NCBI RefSeq assembly: GCF_009766005.1
Contig: NZ_LMUK01000025.1
Span: 1-64,000, forward strand
From: Bradyrhizobium sp. S69
GTDB taxonomy: Bacteria > Pseudomonadota > Alphaproteobacteria > Rhizobiales > Xanthobacteraceae
Length of the DNA stretch: 64,000 nt
Reading direction: 5' to 3'
The translations under genes were made by a program, and so were the position numbers. The notes under the pieces are model-generated. The model searched no databases and was not told the origin of the DNA. It saw only the letters and a program-made list of their open reading frames with translations. Of the stretch, positions 26,985-35,783 are shown piece by piece. Each line of letters starts with the position of its first letter. The stretch's first letter is position 1.

Positions 26985-28599
26985 CAAGCGGCTGATCCTG
27001 GCGCATTTCTGGCTCGCCTTTGTGGTGTTCGGCCTGGCGTTGATACTGGGCGCCTGGCAGATGTTCGTCCGAAGCCCGCTCAACGCCTGGCATTTCAATC
27101 CTGAATTATATTATCGCTCGGTCACCGCGCACGGCTCGGCGATGGGCTATGTGTTTCCGACCCTGATCGCGATGGGTTTTGGCTATGCCATCACCGAATC
27201 GGCGCTCGAAAAGCCGCTGATCGGAACGCGCTGGGCCTGGGCCGGTTTTGCGCTGGTCGCGGTCGGCGCCGTGGTCGCGATGATCCCGGTCTCGATAGGC
27301 CTGGCCTCGGTGCTCTACACGTTCTATCCGCCGATGGTCGGCAATCCCTTTTACTATATCGGCGTCGTGATGGTCGTGGTCGGCTCATGGATATGGGTCG
27401 CGCTGATGTCGATCAATCTTTCGATCTGGAAGCGCGAGAACCCGGAGCGGCCGGTGCCGCTGGCGATGTTCGCCAATGTCGCGGGCTCCTATCTCTGGGG
27501 CTGGACCGCGGTCGGCGCCGCGCTCGAGATCATTTTCCTGATTTTGCCGGTGGCGCTCGGCCTCAAATCCACTATCGATGCCGGGCTTGCCCGCGTGTTC
27601 TTCTCATGGACGCTGCATGCGATCGTCTATTTCTGGCTGATCCCGACCTACATCGCCTACTACACGATCTTCCCGCGCGCGATCGGAGGACGACTCTACA
27701 GCGACGCCATGGCGCGGATTTCCTTTATCCTGTTCGTGGTGGTGGCGATGCCGATCGGCATGCATCATCTGTTTGCCGACCCGCAAGTCGGCGCCGGATT
27801 CAAGTTCATGCATTCGGTGTTCACCGGCCTGGTCGCGCTCCCGACCTTGCTGACGGTGTTCACCATCTGCGCGTCCGCCGAGATCGCCAGCCGTTTGCGC
27901 GGCGGCAGCGGTGCGTTCGGATGGGTGAGGGCGTTGCCCTGGCAAAACCCGATCATGCTCGCGACCGCGCTTTCGCTGGTCATGCTCGGCTTCGGCGGCG
28001 CCGGCGGCCTGATCAACATGAGCTATCAGCTCGATGCCAGCATCCATAATACACAGTGGATCACCGGGCATTTCCATCTGATCTTCGGCGGCGCGATCGT
28101 GATCATGTATTTCGCGATCGCCTATGATCTGTGGCCGCATCTGACCGGCCGGGCGCTGGAAAATTTCGGCCTGATGCGTGCCCAGCTCTGGCTGTGGTTC
28201 ATCGGCATGATCGTCACCACCTTTCCGTGGCACTATGTCGGCATTCTCGGCATGCCGCGCCGCATGGCGTTTTACGATTACGCCAATCCCGCGATCTCGC
28301 CGCAGGCATTTTCGGTGGCGATATCGACGGTGGGCGGCTTGATCCTGCTGATTTCGGGCGTTTTGTTTTTCGTCGTGCTGATCCGGGGCCAGATGGCCCA
28401 CCGCAGTGAGGCGGGCGCCTATCGCTTCAGCGTGCCGGTCCATATGCCCGAGAGGATTCCGGTGGCGCTGAACAGTTTTGGGCTGTGGCTCGCGCTGATG
28501 GTCGGTCTCACGGTGGTGAATTACGGCTATCCGATCGGCCAGCTTCTGGTGCTGAAGGAGACCAATGTGCCCGCAGTCTATGTCGGAGCCAGCCGATGA
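26974..28599 (+). CDS. Cytochrome c oxidase subunit I (B-type, ba3-like)
   Basis: A 541-residue membrane protein with 13-14 predicted helices, the catalytic subunit that reduces oxygen and pumps protons. Haem and copper ligands are visible: His in SVTAHGSAMGY, the CuB His-Tyr pair in LHAIVYFWLIPTY, GMHHLF, and ITGHFHLIFGG. The HxxxYFWLxPxY pattern places it in the B family, which lacks the A-family D-channel motif. It starts with GTG, overlaps subunit II, and its stop overlaps the ATG of the next cytochrome. Subunit III and assembly genes are absent from the operon. Confidence 0.93.
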   Translation: MLINKRLILAHFWLAFVVFGLALILGAWQMFVRSPLNAWHFNPELYYRSVTAHGSAMGYVFPTLIAMGFGYAITESALEKPLIGTRWAWAGFALVAVGAVVAMIPVSIGLASVLYTFYPPMVGNPFYYIGVVMVVVGSWIWVALMSINLSIWKRENPERPVPLAMFANVAGSYLWGWTAVGAALEIIFLILPVALGLKSTIDAGLARVFFSWTLHAIVYFWLIPTYIAYYTIFPRAIGGRLYSDAMARISFILFVVVAMPIGMHHLFADPQVGAGFKFMHSVFTGLVALPTLLTVFTICASAEIASRLRGGSGAFGWVRALPWQNPIMLATALSLVMLGFGGAGGLINMSYQLDASIHNTQWITGHFHLIFGGAIVIMYFAIAYDLWPHLTGRALENFGLMRAQLWLWFIGMIVTTFPWHYVGILGMPRRMAFYDYANPAISPQAFSVAISTVGGLILLISGVLFFVVLIRGQMAHRSEAGAYRFSVPVHMPERIPVALNSFGLWLALMVGLTVVNYGYPIGQLLVLKETNVPAVYVGASR

Positions 28600-29390
28600 G
28601 CGAGCAGAAGCTGTTCTCGTTTCGCAACCCGTGGTTCGGCGCCAGCGTCGGCGTTAGCGGGGCGATCGCCGTGCTGGCGGCACTGGCCGGCTTGATCTGG
28701 CTGCCGATGGTTCAGCCCGACCTCAAGATCAGCGGCATCTGGGACGCCATCTGCAGCGCGGCCGGGGTGCCGCGCACAGTGCCGCGGTCCGGCGGCGCCC
28801 AGCAGCCCGATTTCAAGACCTCCAATGTCGTGATGACATCGCAGATGCTGACGCACCCGGATCAGGTGTCGATCGGGCGAGGCGCGACCCTGGCGCAGCG
28901 TTGCGCGATCTGCCATGGGCCGCAGGGCGTCAGCGACGCCAACTCGCCAAACCTCGCGGGGCAATATGCCGCCGTGACCTACAAGGAGCTGAACGATTTT
29001 AAGGCGGGCGCGCGGGTCAATGCCGTGATGAGTCCGTTTGCCGCGAACATGGGCAACCGGGACATGCTGGATCTCGCGGCCTATTATTCCTTCCTGCCGC
29101 GGGTGCCCTCGAGCCATTTGAACGACAATGCGCCAGCGCCGCAGATCGTGATAACGGGCGCACCGATGCGCAATATCGCGCCCTGCGGGGCATGCCATGG
29201 CGATATCGACATCAAGGCCGGCAGTCCGTGGCTCGGTGGGCAGTCTGCCGTCTATATCAAGGCGCAATTGAAGGCGTTTGCATCGGGCGGCCGGCGCAAC
29301 GACATCAGTCAGCAGATGCGCAATATCGCGCGGCAAATGACGGCGGAAGAAATCGACGCCGTCGCCCTCTATTATGAAGCCCAACCTTGA
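28596..29390 (+). CDS. Membrane-anchored di-haem cytochrome c
   Basis: A 264-residue protein with an uncleaved N-terminal helix (about residues 18-40) and two periplasmic cytochrome c domains, CAICH (103-107) and CGACH (197-201). It is fused to the operon by an ATGA overlap with subunit I, so it is probably the immediate electron donor of the oxidase or a bound subunit. Its arrangement is like that of cytochrome c4 with a membrane tether. It ends the operon. Confidence 0.88.
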   Translation: MSEQKLFSFRNPWFGASVGVSGAIAVLAALAGLIWLPMVQPDLKISGIWDAICSAAGVPRTVPRSGGAQQPDFKTSNVVMTSQMLTHPDQVSIGRGATLAQRCAICHGPQGVSDANSPNLAGQYAAVTYKELNDFKAGARVNAVMSPFAANMGNRDMLDLAAYYSFLPRVPSSHLNDNAPAPQIVITGAPMRNIAPCGACHGDIDIKAGSPWLGGQSAVYIKAQLKAFASGGRRNDISQQMRNIARQMTAEEIDAVALYYEAQP

Positions 29391-29413
29391 CCGCCGGGCC
29401 CCACGGGCCGCCA

Positions 29414-29432
29414 TTAACCCGCCATTAACCAT
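29414..29432 (+). promoter_or_regulatory. CtrA box
   Basis: TTAACCCGCCATTAACCAT matches the full CtrA consensus, TTAA-N7-TTAACCAT, with no mismatch. It lies about 100 bp upstream of the lytic transglycosylase start, a usual distance for direct activation. Confidence 0.7.
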
Positions 29433-29529
29433 AGATGTCCCAATGTGACGACGGCATGAGCGCCCTTTTGGGAGAAAGGCGCGCGAATAGGCCAGGGCGG
29501 GCGTTTCGCGGGGAGCGGGGCACCAACAG

Positions 29530-30561
29530 ATGACGACTGTCGATAGTTCAAGCACCACGGCGACGGCAGGTGTCGATCCGTCGCGCGCGCGGATTGCCGG
29601 CGCGATCAAGCAGGCCGCCAACACCACCGGCACCAGCTTCCAATATCTGCTCGCGACCGCGAAGATGGAATCCGACTTCAATCCGAAGGCAACGGCTTCG
29701 ACGTCGTCGGCGAGCGGGCTGTTTCAATTCATCGGGCAGACCTGGCTCGGCACCATGAAGGAAGCCGGCACCGCACTCGGCTATGGCCAATACGCCGACG
29801 CCATCTCCAAATCCTCCTCCGGCAATTACTCGGTCAGCGACCCCGGCGCGCGAACCACGATCATGAATCTGCGGGACGACCCTACCGCCAGTTCGGCGAT
29901 GGCGGGGGTCCTGACCCGTTCCAACAGTTTCAAACTGACCGGCTCGATCGGCCGCCGCCCGACCGACAACGAACTCTATATGGCCCATTTCATGGGCGTC
30001 AGCGGTGCGGCCAAGCTGATCACCAGCGCCGAGGACGACCCGCAGGCCTCGGGCGCGAAAATGTTTCCGAACGCAGCCGCGGCCAACCATGCGATCTTCT
30101 ACGACAATGCCGGGCATGCACGCAGTGTCTCCGACGTCTATTCGGTGCTGACATCGCGCTACGTCGCGGCCTCCAATTCAACGGCGACGCGCACCGCGAT
30201 GGCCGCGGTGGGCGACACGCTGCCTACCACAGCCGTTGCGAGCGCGGCCTCGTACTCCACGCCGGCCGGCAATGCCGCCTATCTCTCGAGCTTTCCAAAC
30301 GCGGCGTCGGCGAGCCCGGTTACAGTAGCATCAGCATCGTCCACGGCCGATGGCTCGACGGCGGGCGATACCAGCTTCCGATCGTTGTTCCAGGCAGGCG
30401 AGCGCTCACAGCCGGTTTCGGCGACGGTCCACAAATTGTGGGGTGAATCGTCCTCGCTGACATCGGTCGCGTCGGCGAGCCCGGCGCCCGCGAACCAGGC
30501 GTCCAGCGCGTCGCAAGGGCTCGATCTGTTCAGCGATCGCAGCGGCACTTTCAGCAGCTAG
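29530..30561 (+). CDS. Lytic transglycosylase-like (SLT) protein
   Basis: A 343-residue protein with a SLT domain in the first 170 residues: LLATAKMESDFNPKA contains the catalytic Glu (about residue 47), followed by ASGLFQFIGQTWLGTM. The C-terminal half is low-complexity, rich in serine, alanine and threonine. There is no classical signal peptide, so export may use the flagellar or another route, as for FlgJ-like enzymes. A perfect CtrA box upstream suggests cell-cycle control, in keeping with a role in flagellum assembly or division. No flagellar genes are nearby. Confidence 0.82.
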   Translation: MTTVDSSSTTATAGVDPSRARIAGAIKQAANTTGTSFQYLLATAKMESDFNPKATASTSSASGLFQFIGQTWLGTMKEAGTALGYGQYADAISKSSSGNYSVSDPGARTTIMNLRDDPTASSAMAGVLTRSNSFKLTGSIGRRPTDNELYMAHFMGVSGAAKLITSAEDDPQASGAKMFPNAAAANHAIFYDNAGHARSVSDVYSVLTSRYVAASNSTATRTAMAAVGDTLPTTAVASAASYSTPAGNAAYLSSFPNAASASPVTVASASSTADGSTAGDTSFRSLFQAGERSQPVSATVHKLWGESSSLTSVASASPAPANQASSASQGLDLFSDRSGTFSS

Positions 30562-30765
30562 CGACAGCGAAGCGAACTCCTCACTCCCGAAATGACCGTG
30601 CCCAACAGCGTCAACGTGAGTGACCTATCGTCACGCTGCGCGACACCGCTGCGGCAAAATGTCTGTGTCGCGGGTGCCTATCGCGTGTATTGCTGATATT
30701 GTGCAATCTTTGATGGATCGCTAGGATTGCGGCGAAGCTTGTGTCCCCGGCGACAGGAGTTGGCC

Positions 30766-32838
30766 ATGTCCATCGACGTAAAGGTCTACGACAACGGCGA
30801 TCATACGTGCCTCATATGGCTGCCCAGTGACGGCAAGCCGGTCCCGGAATGTCGCGGCTTCACGATCCAGCGCACGCTCAACGTCGCTGGCAAAACCACC
30901 GAAGCCTATCTGCACGGCTTTGTCGGATTTTCCGACGACGACAAACTGGATCCCGCGGCGCCGTGGAAATTCGCCCTTCAGCGCTTCATGTGGTGGGACT
31001 ACGGTGTCAAGCCCGGGGACGTCGTGCAATATTCGGTCATTCCGGTGGTCGGGCCGGACAAGGATCATCTGCAGCTCTCGACCGCGGATGCCAGCGCGCT
31101 GACGGCGCCGATGACGATCTCCGGCGAGGCATCGCCGAACGTGTCGGCTTTTTTCAACAAGGGCATCGTCTCTGCGCAATGGGTGTCGCGCGTGCTCGCT
31201 AGCCTCGGCAAGAAGCCCAAGATCGCCGATCTGATTGCCGACACCACCCCTCCCGGCAACGCGCTGCGCAACGCATTGAGCGGGCTGCTGCGGCCGCAGA
31301 TTCTAGCGCTGCTCGACGACGTGAAGAAAAACGGCGGCGAGATCTATGCGGCGCTGTACGAACTCAACGATCCCGAATTGATTGCCGCGCTGAAGTCGCT
31401 TGGCAAGAAATGCCATCTGGTGCTGGCCAATGGCGCTTTCAAGCCGCCGGCCAATGACGAGAACAAGGCGGTGCGCGCCGAATTGCGCTCGATCGTCGAT
31501 CTGCACGACCGCATCGTTTCCGGCAATCACTTCGCCCACAACAAATTCGTGGTGTTCTGCGATGCCAAGGGCGCGCCGCAACGCGTTCTCTCCGGGAGCA
31601 CCAACTGGACCATGACCGGATTGTGCACGCAGGCCAACAACGGCATCATCGTCAACGATCCCGATCTGGCGGCGGATTTTCTCGCCGAATGGAATCTGGT
31701 CAAGGATGCCGGCAACGCCTATCCGCCCAGTCTGGCAAAGGCAAATTCGACGTCGAAGACGTTCAATGTCGACGGCGGCCGCATCACCCAGTGGTTCGCG
31801 CCGACCAGCGCCGGGCAGGATCTCGACTATGCGCGCACTTTGATCAACGGCGCCAAGCAAGGCATCCTGTTCCTGTTTTTCAATCCCGGTGTGTTCGTCC
31901 CGGCCGACAAGCCGGAAGAGAAATGGACGCTGCTGCAAAACATTCTGTTTCGGCACCATCAGGGCACGGCCAATTTCGACGGCGGGCTCTATATCCGTGG
32001 GGTCGTCAACCAAGAGATTGCCAACCTCACCACGGACTCGACGAGCAAACCGGCTGCGAAGCCTTCGACCCACGCGGCGCTCGATCCGTCGTCCGGCACT
32101 CCCGTCACGTTGTTCAGCGGCGGCAACCAGCCGCCGCAACACCTCGGCTACGAGTCGATGGTGCCGAAGAACATCAAGGACGTGTTTCACGACTGGGCGA
32201 CGGAAATCCTCGGCGCCGGCGTTCACATTCACAGCAAGGTCGTCGTGATCGATCCGTTCGGGGAACACCCCGTGGTCATGACCGGCTCGCACAATCTCGG
32301 CTACAAGGCTTCCACCGCCAACGACGACAATCTGATGATCGTCGAAGGCAACGCGCCGCTTGCCGCGGCCTATGCCGCCAACATCATCGCGATCTACCAG
32401 GCCTACCGATGGAACGCCTATGTCGAGGCGCACCGGCAGGATCCGAAAGTCTGGCACGGTCTGGTGGACAATGATTCATGGCAGAGCGGCTATCTCACCG
32501 GCAACGACCTCGCCGAAATCCAGTTCTGGTTCGGATCGCATCAGGGCGTCGCGGGCGCCACCGCCACGCCGCAGCCGCCAAGCGCGGTGCCGGCGCACGA
32601 CCCGTCTGCGAACGTTGCTCCGCCGGCGCCTAAGCCTGTTCACAAGCCGGTACGCGGTAAGGCCGCCGCCGCGAGAAAGAAATCTGCTGCGAAAAGCAAG
32701 GCTGCCGAGAAGACGTCCACGAAAAAAGCCGCGACAAAACGCAAAGCGCCAGCGAAAAAGAAAAAGGCGGCCAAGAAGAAGGCGGCCAAAAAATCAGCCA
32801 AAAAATCAGCCAAAAAATCAGCGAAGAAGAAACGCTGA
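30766..32838 (+). CDS. Phospholipase D-like protein with lysine-rich tail
   Basis: A 690-residue protein of the PLD superfamily. Two HKD-type sites are seen: HNKFVVFCD (His about 258) followed by GSTNW, and HSKVVVID (His about 489) followed by GSHNLG. The second is canonical; the first has one extra residue before the Asp. The last 75 residues are a lysine/alanine tail resembling histone H1, ending in AKKS repeats encoded by a 12-bp tandem repeat (about 32785-32830). There is no signal peptide. It may act on nucleic acid or phospholipid. GGAGT before ATG 30766 sets the start. Confidence 0.82.
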   Translation: MSIDVKVYDNGDHTCLIWLPSDGKPVPECRGFTIQRTLNVAGKTTEAYLHGFVGFSDDDKLDPAAPWKFALQRFMWWDYGVKPGDVVQYSVIPVVGPDKDHLQLSTADASALTAPMTISGEASPNVSAFFNKGIVSAQWVSRVLASLGKKPKIADLIADTTPPGNALRNALSGLLRPQILALLDDVKKNGGEIYAALYELNDPELIAALKSLGKKCHLVLANGAFKPPANDENKAVRAELRSIVDLHDRIVSGNHFAHNKFVVFCDAKGAPQRVLSGSTNWTMTGLCTQANNGIIVNDPDLAADFLAEWNLVKDAGNAYPPSLAKANSTSKTFNVDGGRITQWFAPTSAGQDLDYARTLINGAKQGILFLFFNPGVFVPADKPEEKWTLLQNILFRHHQGTANFDGGLYIRGVVNQEIANLTTDSTSKPAAKPSTHAALDPSSGTPVTLFSGGNQPPQHLGYESMVPKNIKDVFHDWATEILGAGVHIHSKVVVIDPFGEHPVVMTGSHNLGYKASTANDDNLMIVEGNAPLAAAYAANIIAIYQAYRWNAYVEAHRQDPKVWHGLVDNDSWQSGYLTGNDLAEIQFWFGSHQGVAGATATPQPPSAVPAHDPSANVAPPAPKPVHKPVRGKAAAARKKSAAKSKAAEKTSTKKAATKRKAPAKKKKAAKKKAAKKSAKKSAKKSAKKKR
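32785..32830 (+). repeat. 12-bp tandem repeat encoding AKKS
   Basis: The unit GCCAAAAAATCA is repeated about three times, with decayed copies on both sides, within the 3' end of the PLD-like gene. Each unit encodes Ala-Lys-Lys-Ser. Copy number is likely to vary between strains through slippage. Confidence 0.85.
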
Positions 32839-33085
32839 GATCGGCGCCTGCCGCGCTTGTTGCGTGCCAGCGAATGGCGCCGTCGGCATCAGCTGACGGT
32901 GGTAGATATCGGTGTGGCCACGCGCATTGGGCGCTCATCCGCTCGCGGGCCGTCCGGCACCCTTAACAAAACGTCAATAAAACCAGCCGCTTATGGTGAA
33001 CGCTTTGTTAAGCGTCGTGGTTTATTTTGTATGACAGTGGCATCGCGCCGCGGTGTCGTTTCAAGTTGCGTAAGCCGGCAGGACC

Positions 33086-34261
33086 ATGATCGTTCGGCAG
33101 TTCATCAGTTGGGTAAGGACCGCTCCGGCAGGCGAGCGGGCAGAAGCCACGCGTGCTCTAGCGCGGGCCTGGATCATTTCGGATTTGAGCGAAGAGGATC
33201 GCGCCGCCGCGGCGGGCGCGCTCTTGATGTTGCTCGACGATCCGTCGCCGTTGGTACGCCAGGCGATGGCCGAGGTATTCGCGCGCAGCCTCGAGGCGCC
33301 CGGCGCCATCGTGCAGGCTCTGTCGCTCGACCAGCCGTCGGTGGCACTTCCGGTGCTCGAACATTCCCCGCTTTTGATCGATGCTGACCTTGTCGACATC
33401 ATCGCCACCGGCAACTGCGTGATGCAATGCGCTATCGCCCGCAGGATCAATCTCCCGGCCTCGGTATGTGCCGCGATCGCCGAAGTCGGCAGCGCCTCGG
33501 CGGCGCTCGAACTGATCGAAAACCCCAACGCCGAGCTCGCGCCGTTTTCCTGGGACCGTATTGTCGAGCGCCACGGTCATCTTGCCGCGATCCGGGAATC
33601 GATGCTGGTGCTGGAAGATCTGCCGGCGGCGACGCGGGTCGCGCTGGTGGCCAAGCTCTCGGACACGCTGGCGCAATTCGTCGTCGCGCGAAATTGGCTG
33701 AGCGCCGATCGCGCGGAGCGGATCGCAAGCGAAGCCCGTGACCGCTCGGCGGTCAACATCGCGGCGCGTTCGCGCGGCGAGGACATGAGCGGGCTGGTGC
33801 GGCATCTTCGCGCCACCGGCCAGCTCACCGCCGGGCTGATCCTGCGCGCGCTGCTATCGGGTAATCTCGAACTGTTCGATCATGCGCTCGCGGAATTGTC
33901 CGATCTGCCGCCGGCACGGGTCGCCGCGCTGCTGCATGATCGCGGCGGCGCCAGCCTGCAAGCGTTGCTGACGCGCGCGGGATTTCCGCCATCGACCTTC
34001 GCCGCGTTCCGCGTCGCGCTCGAAGCCAGCCAGGAAAGCGGATTTGTCGACACGCCGGGAGGTGCTGCGAGATTGCGGCGCCGGATGGTCGAGCGCGTGC
34101 TGACGCATTGCGAGACCGACGGGCAGGCCACCGAGCCTCTGTTGATCCTGCTGCGGCGCTTCGCGACCGAGTCGGCGCGGGAAGAAGCCCGCATGTTCTG
34201 CGACGAACTGGTGGCGGATGACGCCATTGCGCTCGCGCATGACGAACTGATCGCGGCGTAG
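33086..34261 (+). CDS. DUF2336 domain protein
   Basis: A 391-residue, almost entirely alpha-helical soluble protein that matches the DUF2336 family of alphaproteobacteria by general pattern: HEAT-like repeats (LLMLLDDPSPLVRQAMAEVF, then LPVLEHSPLLIDADLVDII) and a conserved arginine-rich middle. Function is unknown. The divergence from the Hpt and response-regulator genes suggests a signalling neighbourhood. A degenerate CtrA-like TTAACAAAACGTCAA lies about 110 bp upstream (32964-32978). Confidence 0.8.
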   Translation: MIVRQFISWVRTAPAGERAEATRALARAWIISDLSEEDRAAAAGALLMLLDDPSPLVRQAMAEVFARSLEAPGAIVQALSLDQPSVALPVLEHSPLLIDADLVDIIATGNCVMQCAIARRINLPASVCAAIAEVGSASAALELIENPNAELAPFSWDRIVERHGHLAAIRESMLVLEDLPAATRVALVAKLSDTLAQFVVARNWLSADRAERIASEARDRSAVNIAARSRGEDMSGLVRHLRATGQLTAGLILRALLSGNLELFDHALAELSDLPPARVAALLHDRGGASLQALLTRAGFPPSTFAAFRVALEASQESGFVDTPGGAARLRRRMVERVLTHCETDGQATEPLLILLRRFATESAREEARMFCDELVADDAIALAHDELIAA

Positions 34262-34280
34262 TTTTCGAAATGCTGTAAAG

Positions 34281-34454
34281 TTTGTCATTCCGGGGCATCG
34301 CGAAGCGATGAGCTATGATGCGCAATTGCGCATCTTAGAATCCATAACCCCTGTATTGCTGCTCAGGACCGAACGCTGCCACGGGGAGTATGGATTCTCA
34401 GATGCGCAATTGCGCATCGTAGCTCGCGCAAAAGCGCGCCCCGGAAAGACGAAA
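34281..34454. repeat. MITE-like palindromic repeat
   Basis: GTCATTCCGGGGC at the left and GCCCCGGAAAGAC at the right are near-perfect inverted ends. Inside, TGATGCGCAATTGCGCATCTTAG and ATGGATTCTCAGATGCGCA segments form a second inverted pair, each with its own TGCGCAATTGCGCA palindrome. There is no transposase. It fills the gap between two convergent genes. Confidence 0.8.
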
Positions 34455-34503
34455 GTTGGTATCTGTATTCTCTGCTTTCGCGAAGACGACGCCAGAACTT
34501 TTT

Positions 34504-35082
34504 CTAATCTCCCGGCACGATGCTCGGTGCGAGGATGGCTTCGAGATGTTCGGGGCGGTTGCGGTTGGCGTGCTTGAGATATTCGTCGGCGATGCCGCGC
34601 AATTGCCGGCTCAGTTCGTTGGCGGTCGAGACGGTGTCGAGCCTGGTGCGCTCGCGCACGATCGCCTGGATCGCATTGATGTGATGCGCGATCAGCGGCG
34701 CCGGCACCTTGGCGAGATTGGGCGCGTGCTCGATGATCCGGCACAGGCTATCGGCCGCGGCGCCCGCGGAGGGGAAGCCGAACGTCGCGGCATCGCCCTT
34801 GATGTCATGCGCGGCGCGAAACAGCTCTTCGCGGGTGACACTGGTAAAGCCGTCCTTCAGGATGGCGGCGTGGGCCGCGGCGAGCCTGTCGCTTTCGATC
34901 GTCATCCAGTTCGTGAATTCGCCGGACAGGTCGGCGAGCGCCTTTTCGGCGCGCGCCACCGGATCGTCGAGATCCTTTTCGGCGACGCGCCGCAACACCT
35001 TGCGCAACGGATTGGGCTGCGTGATCACGTGATGGTCGGCGAAGGTCTCGATCTGCAGCGCCGCGGGCTTTTCTCTCGCCAT
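34504..35082 (-). CDS. Histidine phosphotransfer (Hpt) domain protein
   Basis: A 192-residue soluble protein with an Hpt four-helix bundle at about residues 60-165. The phospho-accepting histidine is in AAHDIKGDAATFG (His92), the usual AHxLKG motif with isoleucine. It has no kinase or receiver domain. It lies 23 bp downstream of a response-regulator gene on the same strand, so the two probably form an operon and a phosphorelay step. ATG at 35082 is the start. Confidence 0.87.
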   Translation of the reverse strand: MAREKPAALQIETFADHHVITQPNPLRKVLRRVAEKDLDDPVARAEKALADLSGEFTNWMTIESDRLAAAHAAILKDGFTSVTREELFRAAHDIKGDAATFGFPSAGAAADSLCRIIEHAPNLAKVPAPLIAHHINAIQAIVRERTRLDTVSTANELSRQLRGIADEYLKHANRNRPEHLEAILAPSIVPGD

Positions 35083-35105
35083 GTCAGTTCCTCGCGTCTG
35101 GCGCG

Positions 35106-35651
35106 CTAGATAGGGGTCCGGGCTTTGTCGAGCAGCGAGGGCTGCTGCATCACTTCCATCTCGCCGCCGATGCGGCGCTCGGGACCGATATAGGCGGTAG
35201 AGGTATTGCGCCGGCGGTCCGGGCCGAAATAGGTCTTGGTCTTGATGAACGGGCGCGGATTGCCGACGACGTTGAGGATGCGCTGATAGAGCCCTTTGGC
35301 CGAGATCGGCTTGGCGAGAAATTCGGTCACGCCGGCGTCGCGCGCCACCGTGACGCGGCGTTTCTCGGAATGGCCGGTCAACATGATGATGGGCGCGTAG
35401 GGATTGCCCTTGGATTCCGGCTGCCGGATCATCTGCGATAATTCGAGGCCGTCGAAAATCGGCATCGACCAGTCCGTGATGACGATGTCGGGCACGTAGT
35501 GCGTATACATTTCCAGCGCGGTGGCGCCGTCCTCGGATTCATAGACCTCGCGCGCGCCGAACGAATGCAGCAGCGTACGCAAGATGCGGCGCATATGCGG
35601 ATTGTCGTCGCAAATCAGAAATCGCAGCTTGTTGAAATCGATGCGATACAT
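35106..35651 (-). CDS. CheY-like response regulator with GP(D/E)RR tail
   Basis: A 181-residue single receiver protein. Acidic residues CDD (15-16), phospho-acceptor Asp60 in VITDWSMP, Thr in MLTGHS and Lys in EFLAKPIS complete the active site. The C-terminal 50 residues contain two copies of a short motif, FGPDRRRN and IGPERRIGG. I recall similar tails in other alphaproteobacterial regulators but not their role. It has no DNA-binding domain, so output is likely by protein contact. It is upstream of the Hpt gene. Confidence 0.88.
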   Translation of the reverse strand: MYRIDFNKLRFLICDDNPHMRRILRTLLHSFGAREVYESEDGATALEMYTHYVPDIVITDWSMPIFDGLELSQMIRQPESKGNPYAPIIMLTGHSEKRRVTVARDAGVTEFLAKPISAKGLYQRILNVVGNPRPFIKTKTYFGPDRRRNTSTAYIGPERRIGGEMEVMQQPSLLDKARTPI

Positions 35652-35783
35652 GGCGCGGCTCTAAGCGGATACCGAACATCTCGGTATACTCCCCGTTAAC
35701 CATAGGCCGGGCGCGTTAACGAATGGTTGCGATCTTACCTCCGGCCGCCCCCGGGCGAGGGCGACAACCGCCTCAATCGGCAA

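Noticed and set aside
31303..32457. 384-codon minus-strand frame opposite the PLD-like gene
   Set aside because: It lies wholly opposite a gene with clear HKD motifs and shows no domain of its own.
35690..35722. CtrA box upstream of the response-regulator gene
   Set aside because: TTAACCAT and GTTAAC are present, but the two TTAA elements are not 7 bp apart.
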